Assembly: GCF_001513955.1 (NCBI RefSeq) | Contig: NZ_KQ948144.1 | Coordinates: forward strand, 688,853-752,852 | Direction of reading: 5' to 3' | From: Streptomyces pseudovenezuelae | Lineage (GTDB): Bacteria > Actinomycetota > Actinomycetes > Streptomycetales > Streptomycetaceae | DNA: 64,000 bases | Shown here: piece after piece, positions 8,501-15,818 of the stretch | Numbering within the stretch: the stretch's first letter is position 1 | Layout of the letters: each line of letters opens with the position of its first letter | The notes under the pieces: generated by a model | What the model was told of the DNA's origin: nothing | The model's database searches: none | What the model saw: the letters and a program-made list of their open reading frames with translations, nothing else | Made by a program: the position numbers and the translations under genes

Positions 8501-9720
8501 CAGGAGCCTCCATCGTTGGTGAGCAGGTGGAGCAGCGGGCCGTTGTCGGGGAGCGGCTCTGCTCCCTCCCAGGCGCGGGCGAGCGCGCCGACGGTGCCGA
8601 GTTCGCCGACGAGGACCCCGCCGACCAGGCGGTCGTCGCGGACGACGACCTTGCAGTAGGTGCCGCGGGTGGCGTCCGCGAGCTGGACCACGTCGTCGCC
8701 CGGAAGTGCCTCGGTCTCGCCGAACGCGGCCAGGTCGAAGGCGGTCTGTCCGGGGAGCGTCAGCCGGGTCAGCGAACGGGTGCCGGTGTAGCGGGCGCCC
8801 TGGTTTCCGGCGCCGGCCGCCAGCAACTCGGCGAGCACATCGGCCTGTTCGAGGGCCGGGGTGGCGAGGCCGTAGACGGTGCCGTCGTGCTGGGCGCAGT
8901 CGCCGATGGCGTGGATGTGCGGGTCGGAGGTGCGCAGTTCGTCGTCCACGACGATTCCCTTGCGCACTTCGAGGCCCGCGGTCTGCGCGAGGCCGACCCG
9001 GGGGTGGACCCCGCAGGCCAGGACCACGATCTCGGCGTCCAGGGCGTATCCGTCGGCCATCTCGACCGAGCGGACCGCCCCGCCGACACAGCGCACGTCC
9101 CGCACGCGCAGGTCGGTGTGGACCTCGACGCCGAGGTCCCCGAGGTGGCGCCGGACGAGCTTGGAGGCGCTCGGGTCGAGCTGGCGCTCCATCAGCCGTT
9201 CGGACTGCTGGGCCAGCATGACCTGGGCGCCGCGCTGGGCGAGCGCGCGGGCCGCGGAGACCCCGAGGAGCCCGCCGCCGATCACGACCGCCTTCACTCC
9301 CGGCCGGACCGCCTTGGACAGCCCCAGGCAGTCGTCCATCGTCCGGAACGCGTGCACGCCCTCGGGCAGCTCGTGGTCGGGGGTGAACAGGCCGCGCAGC
9401 GGCGGCAGGACGGGGTTGGAGCCGGTGGCCAGGACCAGCGTGTCGTATGCGATCTTCGAACCGTCCGCGTACTCGACGGTCCGTGCCCCGCGGTCGATGC
9501 CGGTGACCCGGGCACGGGTCAGCGCGGCCGGTGCCGGGAGCGCGATCACCTCGGGGGTGTACCGCCCGGCCAGCACCTCGGCGAGGAGCACCCGGTTGTA
9601 CGGGCGGTGCTCCTCCTCGCCGATCAGCGTCACGGACGTGCCGAGCTCTCCGAGCCGCCGGGCGAGCCGGACGCCCGCGAGCCCGGCGCCGATCACCACC
9701 ACACGCGTATTCGAGGTCAT
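8500..9720 (-). CDS. NAD(P)/FAD-dependent oxidoreductase, nitrite-reductase associated
   Basis: A 406-residue pyridine-nucleotide-disulfide oxidoreductase resembling the N-terminal module of NirB. It has two Rossmann loops (GAGLAGVRLARRL near residue 11; IGGGLLGVSAARAL near 147) and the FAD segment IHAIGDCA. It lacks a redox-active CxxC, so it is of the ferredoxin/NirB-reductase type. As first gene of the operon with nirB and nirD it probably supplies electrons to nitrite or nitrate reduction, like NasB/NasC-type subunits. NasA has no reductase domain of its own, so it could also serve NasA (inference). Confidence 0.88.
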   Translation of the reverse strand: MTSNTRVVVIGAGLAGVRLARRLGELGTSVTLIGEEEHRPYNRVLLAEVLAGRYTPEVIALPAPAALTRARVTGIDRGARTVEYADGSKIAYDTLVLATGSNPVLPPLRGLFTPDHELPEGVHAFRTMDDCLGLSKAVRPGVKAVVIGGGLLGVSAARALAQRGAQVMLAQQSERLMERQLDPSASKLVRRHLGDLGVEVHTDLRVRDVRCVGGAVRSVEMADGYALDAEIVVLACGVHPRVGLAQTAGLEVRKGIVVDDELRTSDPHIHAIGDCAQHDGTVYGLATPALEQADVLAELLAAGAGNQGARYTGTRSLTRLTLPGQTAFDLAAFGETEALPGDDVVQLADATRGTYCKVVVRDDRLVGGVLVGELGTVGALARAWEGAEPLPDNGPLLHLLTNDGGS

Positions 9721-9743
9721 GCCAAGGAGCGTGCGTTGCGGGT

Positions 9744-9781
9744 GTTACCCGACCGCATCACCTCTGTTTCCCGCGAGGAAC
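9744..9781. promoter_or_regulatory. GlnR-like four-box site before the nirBD operon
   Basis: On the plus strand: GTTAC-n6-GCATC-n6-GTTTC-n6-GGAAC, each box 11 bases from the next, matching the GlnR pattern GTnAC-n6-GAAAC repeated. The gene-proximal edge is 23 bases from the start codon at 9720. GlnR control of nirB in S. coelicolor is known; this exact site is read from the sequence. An AGCGTGCGT element at 9728-9736 sits between it and the start and recurs at the same offset before nasA. Confidence 0.72.
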
Positions 9782-9938
9782 GCTGCCCTCAGCAGGGGCG
9801 GGAGGCGGGTGTGAGGGTTCGGGAGGGGCATCGGGGGCGCACTGTGAGGACGCCGTCCCGCGAGCTCGCCCGGGGGCGTCCCGGACCCCGCCCAGGTGCG
9901 TGTCACCTGCACGGACCCCGTCCCTTAGGGTCGCGATC

Positions 9939-10721
9939 ATGCCCGAGATATCCCTGACCATGATCGTCGTCCTGTGCGTGGCAGCCCTCGCCGCAGGCTG
10001 GATCGATGCCGTGGTCGGCGGCGGAGGGCTCCTTCTGCTGCCGGTCCTGCTGCTCGGCCTGCCGGCCGGCACCCCGGCCGCGTACGCGCTCGGCACCAAC
10101 AAGGCGGTCGCCATCGTCGGCACCTCGGGGGCCGCGGTGACGTACGCCCGCAAGGCCCCCGTCGACGTACGCCTGGCCGTCCGGATCGGTGTCGCCGCCG
10201 TCGCCGGGTCCTCGGCCGGCGCCTTCCTCGCGGCCGGGATGAGCACGGAGGTGCTCAAGCCGCTGATCATGGTCGTACTGCTGGGTGTCGCCGCCTTCGT
10301 CATCCTGCGCCCGGCTTTCGGCACCGCCCCCGCGACCGGTCCCGCCACCCGCCGTCAGATCCTCGCCGCGATCGGTCTCGCGGGCCTCGGCATCGGCTTC
10401 TACGACGGTCTGATCGGCCCCGGCACCGGTACGTTCCTCGTCCTCGTCCTCACCGCGGTCCTCCACCTCGACCTGGTGACCGCCTCCGCCACCGCGAAGA
10501 TCGTCAACTGCTGCACCAACGCGGGAGCACTCGCGATGTTCGCCTGGCAGGGCACCGTCCTGTGGCAGCTCGCCGCGGTGATGGCCCTCTTCAACCTCGT
10601 GGGCGGGATGCTGGGCGCGCACACCGCGCTGAAGAAGGGCGGCGCCTTCGTGCGGGTCGTCCTGCTGACCGTGGTCTTCGCGCTGGTCGCGAATATCGCG
10701 TACGAACAGTGGCTCGCCTGA
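9939..10721 (+). CDS. TauE/SafE-family sulfite/anion exporter
   Basis: A 260-residue membrane protein with about eight hydrophobic helices and the duplicated family motif: AGWIDAVVGGGGLLLLPVLL in the first half and LGIGFYDGLIGPGTGTFLVL in the second. The family moves sulfite, sulfoacetate or related organic anions. It is divergent from the nitrite operon, whose regulatory region it shares. Export of a small anion such as sulfite would be consistent with the siroheme-enzyme context, but the substrate is inference. No clear ribosome site precedes the ATG, so the transcript may be leaderless. Confidence 0.92.
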   Translation: MPEISLTMIVVLCVAALAAGWIDAVVGGGGLLLLPVLLLGLPAGTPAAYALGTNKAVAIVGTSGAAVTYARKAPVDVRLAVRIGVAAVAGSSAGAFLAAGMSTEVLKPLIMVVLLGVAAFVILRPAFGTAPATGPATRRQILAAIGLAGLGIGFYDGLIGPGTGTFLVLVLTAVLHLDLVTASATAKIVNCCTNAGALAMFAWQGTVLWQLAAVMALFNLVGGMLGAHTALKKGGAFVRVVLLTVVFALVANIAYEQWLA

Positions 10722-10735
10722 CCTAGGGTGGCGCG

Positions 10736-11278
10736 GTGACGACTCAGGTGATCGTGCTCAACGGCGGTTCCAGCTCCGGCAAGTCCGGAATCGTCCGTTG
10801 TCTGCAGGCGGTCCTGCCCGACCCGTGGCTGGCCTTCGGGATCGACGGGTTCGTCGAGGCGCTGCCCGCCTCGCTCCAGTCCTCCGGCTCGGGCATCGCG
10901 TTCGCGCCGGACGGCGGCGTGAGCGTCGGGGAGGAGTTCACGCGCCTGGAGGCGGCCTGGCGGGCGGGGGTCGCCGCGACGGCCTGGGCGGGCGCCCGGG
11001 TGATCGTCGACGACGTGTTCCTGGGCGGCGCGCACTCCCAGGAGCGGTGGCGCGAGTCGCTGGACGGGCTGGACGTGCTGTGGGTCGGCGTGCGCTGCGC
11101 GGCCGCCGTCGCCGCGGGCCGCGAGATCGTCCGGGGCGACCGGGCCCGGGGGATGGCCGAGAAGCAGGCGGAGATCGTCCACCAGGGCGTGGTCTACGAC
11201 ATCGAGGTCGACACCACCCGCGCCGAGTCCCTGGACTGCGCGCACACCATCGCCGAGGCGGTCGTCAGCGGCTCCTAG
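10736..11278 (+). CDS. Chloramphenicol phosphotransferase-like kinase
   Basis: A 180-residue P-loop kinase of the CPT family, which phosphorylates chloramphenicol in the producer S. venezuelae. Walker A is GGSSSGKSG at residues 10-18; other family features are [15 protein letters not shown] and [10 protein letters not shown]. The GTG start lies 15 bases after the TauE stop, so co-transcription is likely. Many streptomycetes that make no chloramphenicol have such genes, so the natural substrate is open. The last codons (VVSGS) and the stop fall inside the first copy of a tandem repeat that fills the next 480 bases. Confidence 0.85.
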   Translation: MTTQVIVLNGGSSSGKSGIVRCLQAVLPDPWLAFGIDGFVEALPASLQSSGSGIAFAPDGGVSVGEEFTRLEAAWRAGVAATAWAGARVIVDDVFLGGAHSQERWRESLDGLDVLWVGVRCAAAVAAGREIVRGDRARGMAEKQAEIVHQGVVYDIEVDTTRAESLDCAHTIAEAVVSGS

Positions 11279-11785
11279 TGAGGTGCGGGAACAGTGAGCA
11301 CCCGTGGCTTGTCCGACGGCCGTCTGTAGTGGGACCGGTGTCGTGGCGGGATGGGCATCTGGGCGTCGGGGCCGGGGTCTTCCGAGTTCTTCGTCTGCGG
11401 CTTCCTGTGAGGTGCGGGAACAGTGAGCACCAGTGCGTTGTGCGTAGGCCGTCTGGCGTGGGGCCGGTGTGGTCGCGGGATCGGCATCTGGGCGTCGGAG
11501 CCGACATCCCCCGAGTCCCTCGTCAGCGGCTCCCCGTGAGTGCCGGAACAGTGAGCACCCGTGGCTTGCCCGACAGGCGTCTGCCGTGAGGGCCGGTGTC
11601 GTCGCGGGATCGTCACCAGGGCATCGAAGTCGACGTCCCCCGAGTCCCGCGAACAGCGAGTACCACTGCCTTGTCCGACAGGCGTCTGCCGTGAGGCCGG
11701 TGTCGTCGCGGGATCGTCACCAGGGCATCGAAACCGACGCCCTCCGAGTTCCTCGTCAGCGGCTTTCCGTGAGGTGGGCGAACAC
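11264..11785. repeat. Degenerate 129-bp tandem repeat between convergent genes
   Basis: Four full or partial copies plus a fifth partial one, marked by GAACAG/GAACAC at 11289, 11418, 11546, 11651 and 11780 (steps 129, 128, 105, 129). Each unit begins near GTCAGCGGCTYC and includes GTGAGGTGCGGGAACAGTGAGCAC, GGCCGTCTG, GGCCGGTGTSGTCGCGGGAT and TCCGAGTYCYTCGTC. The fourth lacks about 24 bases at its junction. The first copy overlaps the 3' end of the kinase gene, the last the 3' end of the sortase gene. Open frames through the repeat have no start context and drift between copies, so it is treated as noncoding. Confidence 0.85.
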
Positions 11786-12382
11786 CACCACGTTGCCGCG
11801 GTAACCGGTGGAGCGTGAGTAGCCGCCGCCGCAGGTGATCACCCGCAGCTCGGGCCTCTTCGCGGCGCCGTACACCTTCTCGTCGGGGAAGTTCTTGGCG
11901 TCGTACACCTCGACCGCGTCCACCGAGAACACCGCGACGCTTCCGTCGCGCCGGTCCACCTCGATCGCACTGCCCTTGCGGAGGGCACCGAGGTCGTAGA
12001 AGACGGCGGGGCCCTCGGCGTTGTCGACGTGCCCGGCGACGATCGCGGTGCCCGTCTCGCCGGGGGTGGTGCCGGCCTCGTACCAGCCGGCGAGGTTCTT
12101 CCTGGCGGCCGGCGGCACATCGAGGCTGCCGCCCGCGGTGAGGGCGAGGGCCATCAGCGGCGCGTCCACCCGGATCGCGGGGATGCGGACGCGGTCGGGC
12201 GGGGACGGCGGCAGCGCGGGCGCGGCCGCCCGCCCGCTGTCGCCTCCCGCGCGCGCCTGGGCGGCGGACGGCTGCGGCGGGGCGTGGGTTTCGGTGCCGC
12301 TGCGCAGCAGCCACGCGCCGGAGCACAGGGCCACCACGGTGACGCCCGCTATGGCTGTGTTGCCGAAGCTGCGGTTGCGCAC
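11756..12382 (-). CDS. Class E/F-type sortase
   Basis: A 208-residue membrane-anchored transpeptidase that joins secreted proteins to peptidoglycan. One N-terminal membrane segment (TAIAGVTVVALCSGAWLL), an Ala/Pro-rich linker, then the sortase barrel from VRIPAIRVDAPLM; catalytic His in IVAGHVDN, Cys in VITCGGGY, Arg in STGYRGNVV. The GTG start at 12382 is set by AGGAGGT four bases upstream. The C-terminus FAHLTESR lies within the tandem repeat. The neighbour upstream on the same strand is a secreted protein with a C-terminal membrane segment, and an LAETG protein lies at 1234. Confidence 0.9.
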   Translation of the reverse strand: MRNRSFGNTAIAGVTVVALCSGAWLLRSGTETHAPPQPSAAQARAGGDSGRAAAPALPPSPPDRVRIPAIRVDAPLMALALTAGGSLDVPPAARKNLAGWYEAGTTPGETGTAIVAGHVDNAEGPAVFYDLGALRKGSAIEVDRRDGSVAVFSVDAVEVYDAKNFPDEKVYGAAKRPELRVITCGGGYSRSTGYRGNVVVFAHLTESR

Positions 12383-12494
12383 GGATACCTCCTCTACGGC
12401 CGGACTGCCCGTCCCCCTCCGGGCCGCGAGGGGCGTCGGACCCGGAGGGGGAGGGGACATGCGGTACCGGCGGACGGACAGCGGAGGGTGTCCG

Positions 12495-13019
12495 TCAGAT
12501 CCCGTCGCCTCTCGCCCGGCGATGCAGGAGCCAGGTACCGCCCGCGGCGGCGACGGCGAGAGCCGCCACGCCGGCCGCGGTCTGCACGGGGTCGGGGCCC
12601 AGAGCGCCACCGACCCCCGTCTTCACACTTCCTCGCGGATGCACCGGCTGACGTTGGGACGTCAGCGTGACCACCAGGTCACCGGTCACCCGCCGACCGC
12701 CCTCCGCACAGGTCGCGGCGATCTCGTACGTCCCCGGCTGCGCGCTCGGCGGCACCCGGAACTGTCCGGTCGCGTCGCCGTCGCGCGCATCGGGCGCCAG
12801 GGTGAAGGAGCCCGCGCCCACCGCGCTGGCGTCCCCGGCGGCAGCCGTGCCGCCGGCCCCGCACGCCGCTGTGCTCACGGTGACCTGCCCACCCGGCACC
12901 ACGGAGGACGGGAACACCTCAAGCCCGTCCGTGTCCCCGGCGTACGCGGGCGCACAGACGAGACCCGCGGCGGCGACGGCGAGCGCGCTGCCGGTCAGCA
13001 GGCGGGTGGTGGGGCGCAT
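12495..13019 (-). CDS. Secreted, C-terminally membrane-anchored protein, function unknown
   Basis: 174 residues: signal peptide (TTRLLTGSALAVAAAGLVCAPAYA), an Ig-like beta-rich ectodomain (LEVFPSSVVPGGQVTVS ... PGTYEIAATC) with three cysteines, then a membrane helix (AAGVAALAVAAAGGTWLL) and a basic tail RRARGD. No LPxTG/LAxTG motif is visible before the membrane helix, so it is probably a plain membrane anchor rather than a sortase substrate. It precedes the sortase gene by 112 bases on the same strand, an arrangement frequent in Streptomyces. No known enzymatic domain. Confidence 0.8.
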   Translation of the reverse strand: MRPTTRLLTGSALAVAAAGLVCAPAYAGDTDGLEVFPSSVVPGGQVTVSTAACGAGGTAAAGDASAVGAGSFTLAPDARDGDATGQFRVPPSAQPGTYEIAATCAEGGRRVTGDLVVTLTSQRQPVHPRGSVKTGVGGALGPDPVQTAAGVAALAVAAAGGTWLLHRRARGDGI

Positions 13020-13256
13020 GGTGCTCCTTCGAGCTCTCGGGTGTCCCTGTGCCTTCGAGGTAAGTGGCAGTGGGCCGAGCCCGCTTCCTGAGAGTGCGTC
13101 AGAATTGCGGTGAATGGGTGTCAGATCGCCGCGCCCCGGGCCGGGTAGGCCGGAGTTTCAGCAGGTCATCGCCGTACGGCGGGCAGCCGGCCGAAGAGAT
13201 CCCGAAGGGTGCGGGGCGCGCGTGTGAACGGGTGACCCGCCGGCCGCGATCGTCGC

Positions 13257-13287
13257 TTGACCTCAACTTTGGTCGAGGTACCAGGCT
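13257..13287 (+). promoter_or_regulatory. SoxR-type promoter with MerR spacing
   Basis: A -35 TTGACC (13257-13262), a 19-base spacer and CAGGCT as -10 (13282-13287). The spacer holds a near-perfect 20-bp palindrome, ACCTCAACTTTGGTCGAGGT (13260-13279), matching the SoxR box (CCTCAA ... TTGAGG). The long spacer is the hallmark of MerR-family activation. The start codon is 8 bases past the -10, so the mRNA would be leaderless. Confidence 0.8.
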
Positions 13288-13294
13288 GTCCCGC

Positions 13295-13876
13295 ATGCAG
13301 ACAGACACCGCACCTCTCCGCGTCACCCTGGTCGTCGGCAGCAACCGCCACGGCCGCTTCGGCCCCGTGGTGGCCGACTGGCTCCTCGACCGCCTCCGCG
13401 ACCGCGACGACCTGATCCCGGACGTCGTGGACGTGGCCGAGACCGACCTGCCCCTGTCCATGGCCCCGACCCCCGAGGCGACCGCCGCCCTCGCCTCGGT
13501 GACTCCCAGGCTCGCCTCGGCGGACGCCTTCGTCGTCCTCACCCCCGAGTACAACCACTCCTACCCGGCCGGCCTGAAGAACCTGGTCGACTGGCACTTC
13601 ACGGAGTGGCAGGCCAAGCCGGTGGCCCTGGTCTCCTACGGCGGCATCTCGGGCGGCCTGCGAGCCGTGGAGCACCTGCGCCAGGTCTTCGCCGAACTCC
13701 ACGCCGTGACGGTCCGGGACACCGTGAGCTTCCACAACGCGGGAGGCTCCTTCGCCGAGGGCCGCTTGAAGGATCCCTCGGGCCCGGACGCGGCCGCGAA
13801 GACGATGCTGGACCAGCTGGTGTGGTGGGGGAGGGTGCTGAGGGCGGGCAGGGACGCCCATCCGTACGGCAGGTGA
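13295..13876 (+). CDS. NADPH-dependent FMN reductase, probable SoxR target
   Basis: A 193-residue flavodoxin-fold quinone/FMN reductase: FMN phosphate loop GSNRHGRFG near residue 15 and the second flavin loop TPEYNHSYPAGLKNLVDW. Enzymes of this family reduce quinones or free flavin with NAD(P)H in the cytosol. The start at 13295 directly follows a SoxR-type promoter; from memory, the S. coelicolor counterpart SCO2478 is a SoxR regulon member activated by redox-active antibiotics. A detoxifying or flavin-reducing role under such compounds is therefore likely. The longer open frame upstream reads through the promoter and is rejected. Confidence 0.9.
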   Translation: MQTDTAPLRVTLVVGSNRHGRFGPVVADWLLDRLRDRDDLIPDVVDVAETDLPLSMAPTPEATAALASVTPRLASADAFVVLTPEYNHSYPAGLKNLVDWHFTEWQAKPVALVSYGGISGGLRAVEHLRQVFAELHAVTVRDTVSFHNAGGSFAEGRLKDPSGPDAAAKTMLDQLVWWGRVLRAGRDAHPYGR

Positions 13877-13988
13877 AGGGGCCGCCGCCGTACCTCCGCC
13901 GGCCGGATCGCCGTCAAGGGGACGGGCGAGTGAGGCCGGCGGGCCGGGGCGTCGCGCCGGCCTCCCGTGGCGGCGCTACGGTGAGGCG

Positions 13989-14426
13989 ATGGGCATGGAA
14001 CAGCGCATCACCCTGATCACCCTGGGCGTCTCGGACCTCGCCCGCTCCAAGGCTTTCTACGAGGCCCTGGGCTGGCGCGGCCAGGAGGTCGCGGAGACGG
14101 TCTTCTTCCAGGCGGGCGGCCTGGGCCTGGTCCTGTGGAGCCGGGAGAAACTCGCGCAGGACTGCGGACTGGAGCCGGGACCGGCGCACGGCTTCGGCGG
14201 TGTCGCCCTCGCGCACAACGTCCGCTCGGAGGCGGAGGTCGACGCCCTCCTCGCGACCGTGGCGCCGGCGGGCGGCACCGTCACCAAGCCGGCCGCGGTG
14301 AACGCGCTCGGCTTCCGGTCCGGCGCCTTCACGGACCCGGACGGCCACGCCTGGGAGGTGGCGTACAACCCGGGCTTCCCCCTGGCGGAGGACGGCACGC
14401 TCACCCTCCCGGACTTCGGTCAGTAG
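13989..14426 (+). CDS. VOC-family protein (glyoxalase-like)
   Basis: 145 residues with the VOC fold: ITLITLGVSDLARSKAFYEALGW at the N-terminus and FTDPDGHAWEVAYNP at the C-terminus, the latter with the His and Glu that usually bind metal. It resembles the YdeN/glyoxalase-like branch without assigned substrate. It is tail-to-tail with the phosphotransferase gene, overlapping it by 7 bases at the 3' ends. Confidence 0.88.
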   Translation: MGMEQRITLITLGVSDLARSKAFYEALGWRGQEVAETVFFQAGGLGLVLWSREKLAQDCGLEPGPAHGFGGVALAHNVRSEAEVDALLATVAPAGGTVTKPAAVNALGFRSGAFTDPDGHAWEVAYNPGFPLAEDGTLTLPDFGQ

Positions 14427-15319
14427 TCCGCGAGCGCCTCCTCGATCGCCCGCGTCCCGACCGCCGTGAGGACCGGGTTCCTGCCGCCCCGGTAGTAGTG
14501 CACCGCGCCCACTCCCCAGAACAGGGCCCACGCGCGCCCCCGCTCCCAGGTGGCGTCGTCGAACTCCGCCGCCTCCCGGAACAGCCGGCGGCTCTCACCG
14601 CTGAACACGGTCCAGGCCGGCAGGGTGTCCGCCGTGGGCTCCCCGATGCCGAGGCAGCCGAAGTCGATGACCGCGGTGAGGCGGCCGTCCACGGCGAGCA
14701 GGTTGCCGGGGAGGAGGTCGGCGTGCAGCCAGACGGGCGCCCGGTCCCACCGGGGGAGCCGCAGCGCCTCGTCGGCGAGGGCGGTCGCACGGGCCGCGTC
14801 CAGGAGGCCGGCGGCGCCGAGGTCCTGGATCGCCGACCGGGTGCCGTCGTCACAGACGTGCAGGGGGCCGGGGCGGTAGGAGGCCGGTCCGCCGGTCACG
14901 TCGACCGTGCGCAGCGCGGCGACGAACCGCCCCAACTCCACGGCCGCGTCGGTGAGTTCGGTGATCGGCGAGTCGTAGGCGTTGGACCCCTCCAGCCATC
15001 GGTACACCCCCCAGGGCAGCGCGTATCCCCGGCCGGGTCCGCCCTTCGCCAACGGCTCCGGCACGGCCAGCGGGAGATGCGGTGCCAGCCGGGGCAGCCA
15101 CCGGTGCTCGAAGTCCACCTGGTGCCCGCCACCGGGCAACCGCGGCAACCGTACGACCAGGTCGTCCCCGAGCCGGTACATCGCGTTGTCGGTCCCGGCG
15201 GACTCGACCCGCGTGAGCGGCAGTTCACCCCACTGCGGGAACTGGTCCGCGATCAGCCCGCCGACCAGAGCCGCGTCGATGTCGAGTTCGTCGGCGTGCA
15301 TCTTCGTGGTGGACGGCAT
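14420..15319 (-). CDS. Aminoglycoside phosphotransferase (APH)-family kinase
   Basis: 299 residues of the APH/choline-kinase fold. Visible are the nucleotide-binding region (TDNAMYRLGDDLVVRLPR), the catalytic Brenner motif as WLHADLLPGNLL and the metal-binding VIDFGCLGIGEP. It belongs to the MPH2/macrolide-2'-phosphotransferase-like branch common in soil actinobacteria; resistance to a given drug cannot be claimed from sequence. The ATG at 15319 (MPSTTKMHADELDIDAALV) matches family N-termini better than the ATG at 15376. Confidence 0.88.
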   Translation of the reverse strand: MPSTTKMHADELDIDAALVGGLIADQFPQWGELPLTRVESAGTDNAMYRLGDDLVVRLPRLPGGGHQVDFEHRWLPRLAPHLPLAVPEPLAKGGPGRGYALPWGVYRWLEGSNAYDSPITELTDAAVELGRFVAALRTVDVTGGPASYRPGPLHVCDDGTRSAIQDLGAAGLLDAARATALADEALRLPRWDRAPVWLHADLLPGNLLAVDGRLTAVIDFGCLGIGEPTADTLPAWTVFSGESRRLFREAAEFDDATWERGRAWALFWGVGAVHYYRGGRNPVLTAVGTRAIEEALADY

Positions 15320-15394
15320 GGGGCTCCAGGGCAGCGGCGGGTGTCGGCGGTGGAGCGTATCCGTGCCCGAGAGCACGGTGCCAGCGCTTTTCCC

Positions 15395-15742
15395 TCAGCC
15401 CCCGGCGCCGGACGAGAACCGCTCGGCGAGTGCGCGATGGCGTGCCGCGGCCTGCCGGGCCTCGGCGGCGGCGACGGGAGACCCGGGCAGGCCGCCGATG
15501 CGCTCGATCTCGTCGGCCAGGCGCAGGTGCTCGGCGCGGGCGTGCTCCCGGCAGGCCAGACACGTCACCCGGTCCGGTCGCGGCGAGGTCATGGCGTACG
15601 GCACCCGCAGCCCGCACCCGGTGGCGACGGTGCTCGGCAGGTCGCCCGCCAGGCCGAAGGTGGCCGCGAGCACGGTGCGCACGGCGGCCTGGCTGCGGAC
15701 CACCTTCACCTCGACATGGATGTGCGGGTCGCCCTCGCCCAC
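15395..15742 (-). CDS. Conserved hypothetical protein with CxxC motif
   Basis: 115 residues, not assigned. Start GTG 15742 is preferred because GGAAGGAGG lies 7 bases upstream. The N-terminal half reads like a small beta-alpha domain (DPHIHVEVKVVRSQAAVRTVLAA), the middle has VTCLACREH, a possible half zinc site, and the C-terminal half is a charged helix (AAAEARQAAARHRALAERF). It lies between the APH gene and the protease gene on the same strand. Function unknown. Confidence 0.6.
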   Translation of the reverse strand: MGEGDPHIHVEVKVVRSQAAVRTVLAATFGLAGDLPSTVATGCGLRVPYAMTSPRPDRVTCLACREHARAEHLRLADEIERIGGLPGSPVAAAEARQAAARHRALAERFSSGAGG

Positions 15743-15818
15743 CTGCCCGCCTCCTTCCACGGGTACGGCCGCCCCGGAACCCCGAGGCGGCCGTCGCGCA
15801 TCCGGTGTCCGGTGGACG

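Noticed and set aside
5888..8659. A 923-codon plus-strand open frame opposite nirB
   Set aside because: It is the antisense shadow of nirB and the FAD reductase gene; composition is low-complexity (Val/Gly/Asp-rich) and no start signal is present.
11275..11616. A 113-codon minus-strand frame through the tandem repeat
   Set aside because: The period of 129 is divisible by three, which keeps a frame open through repeats; the copies drift and there is no ribosome site.
11264..11785. CRISPR array
   Set aside because: Units are 105-129 bp and similar throughout, without constant short repeats and unique spacers; no cas genes.
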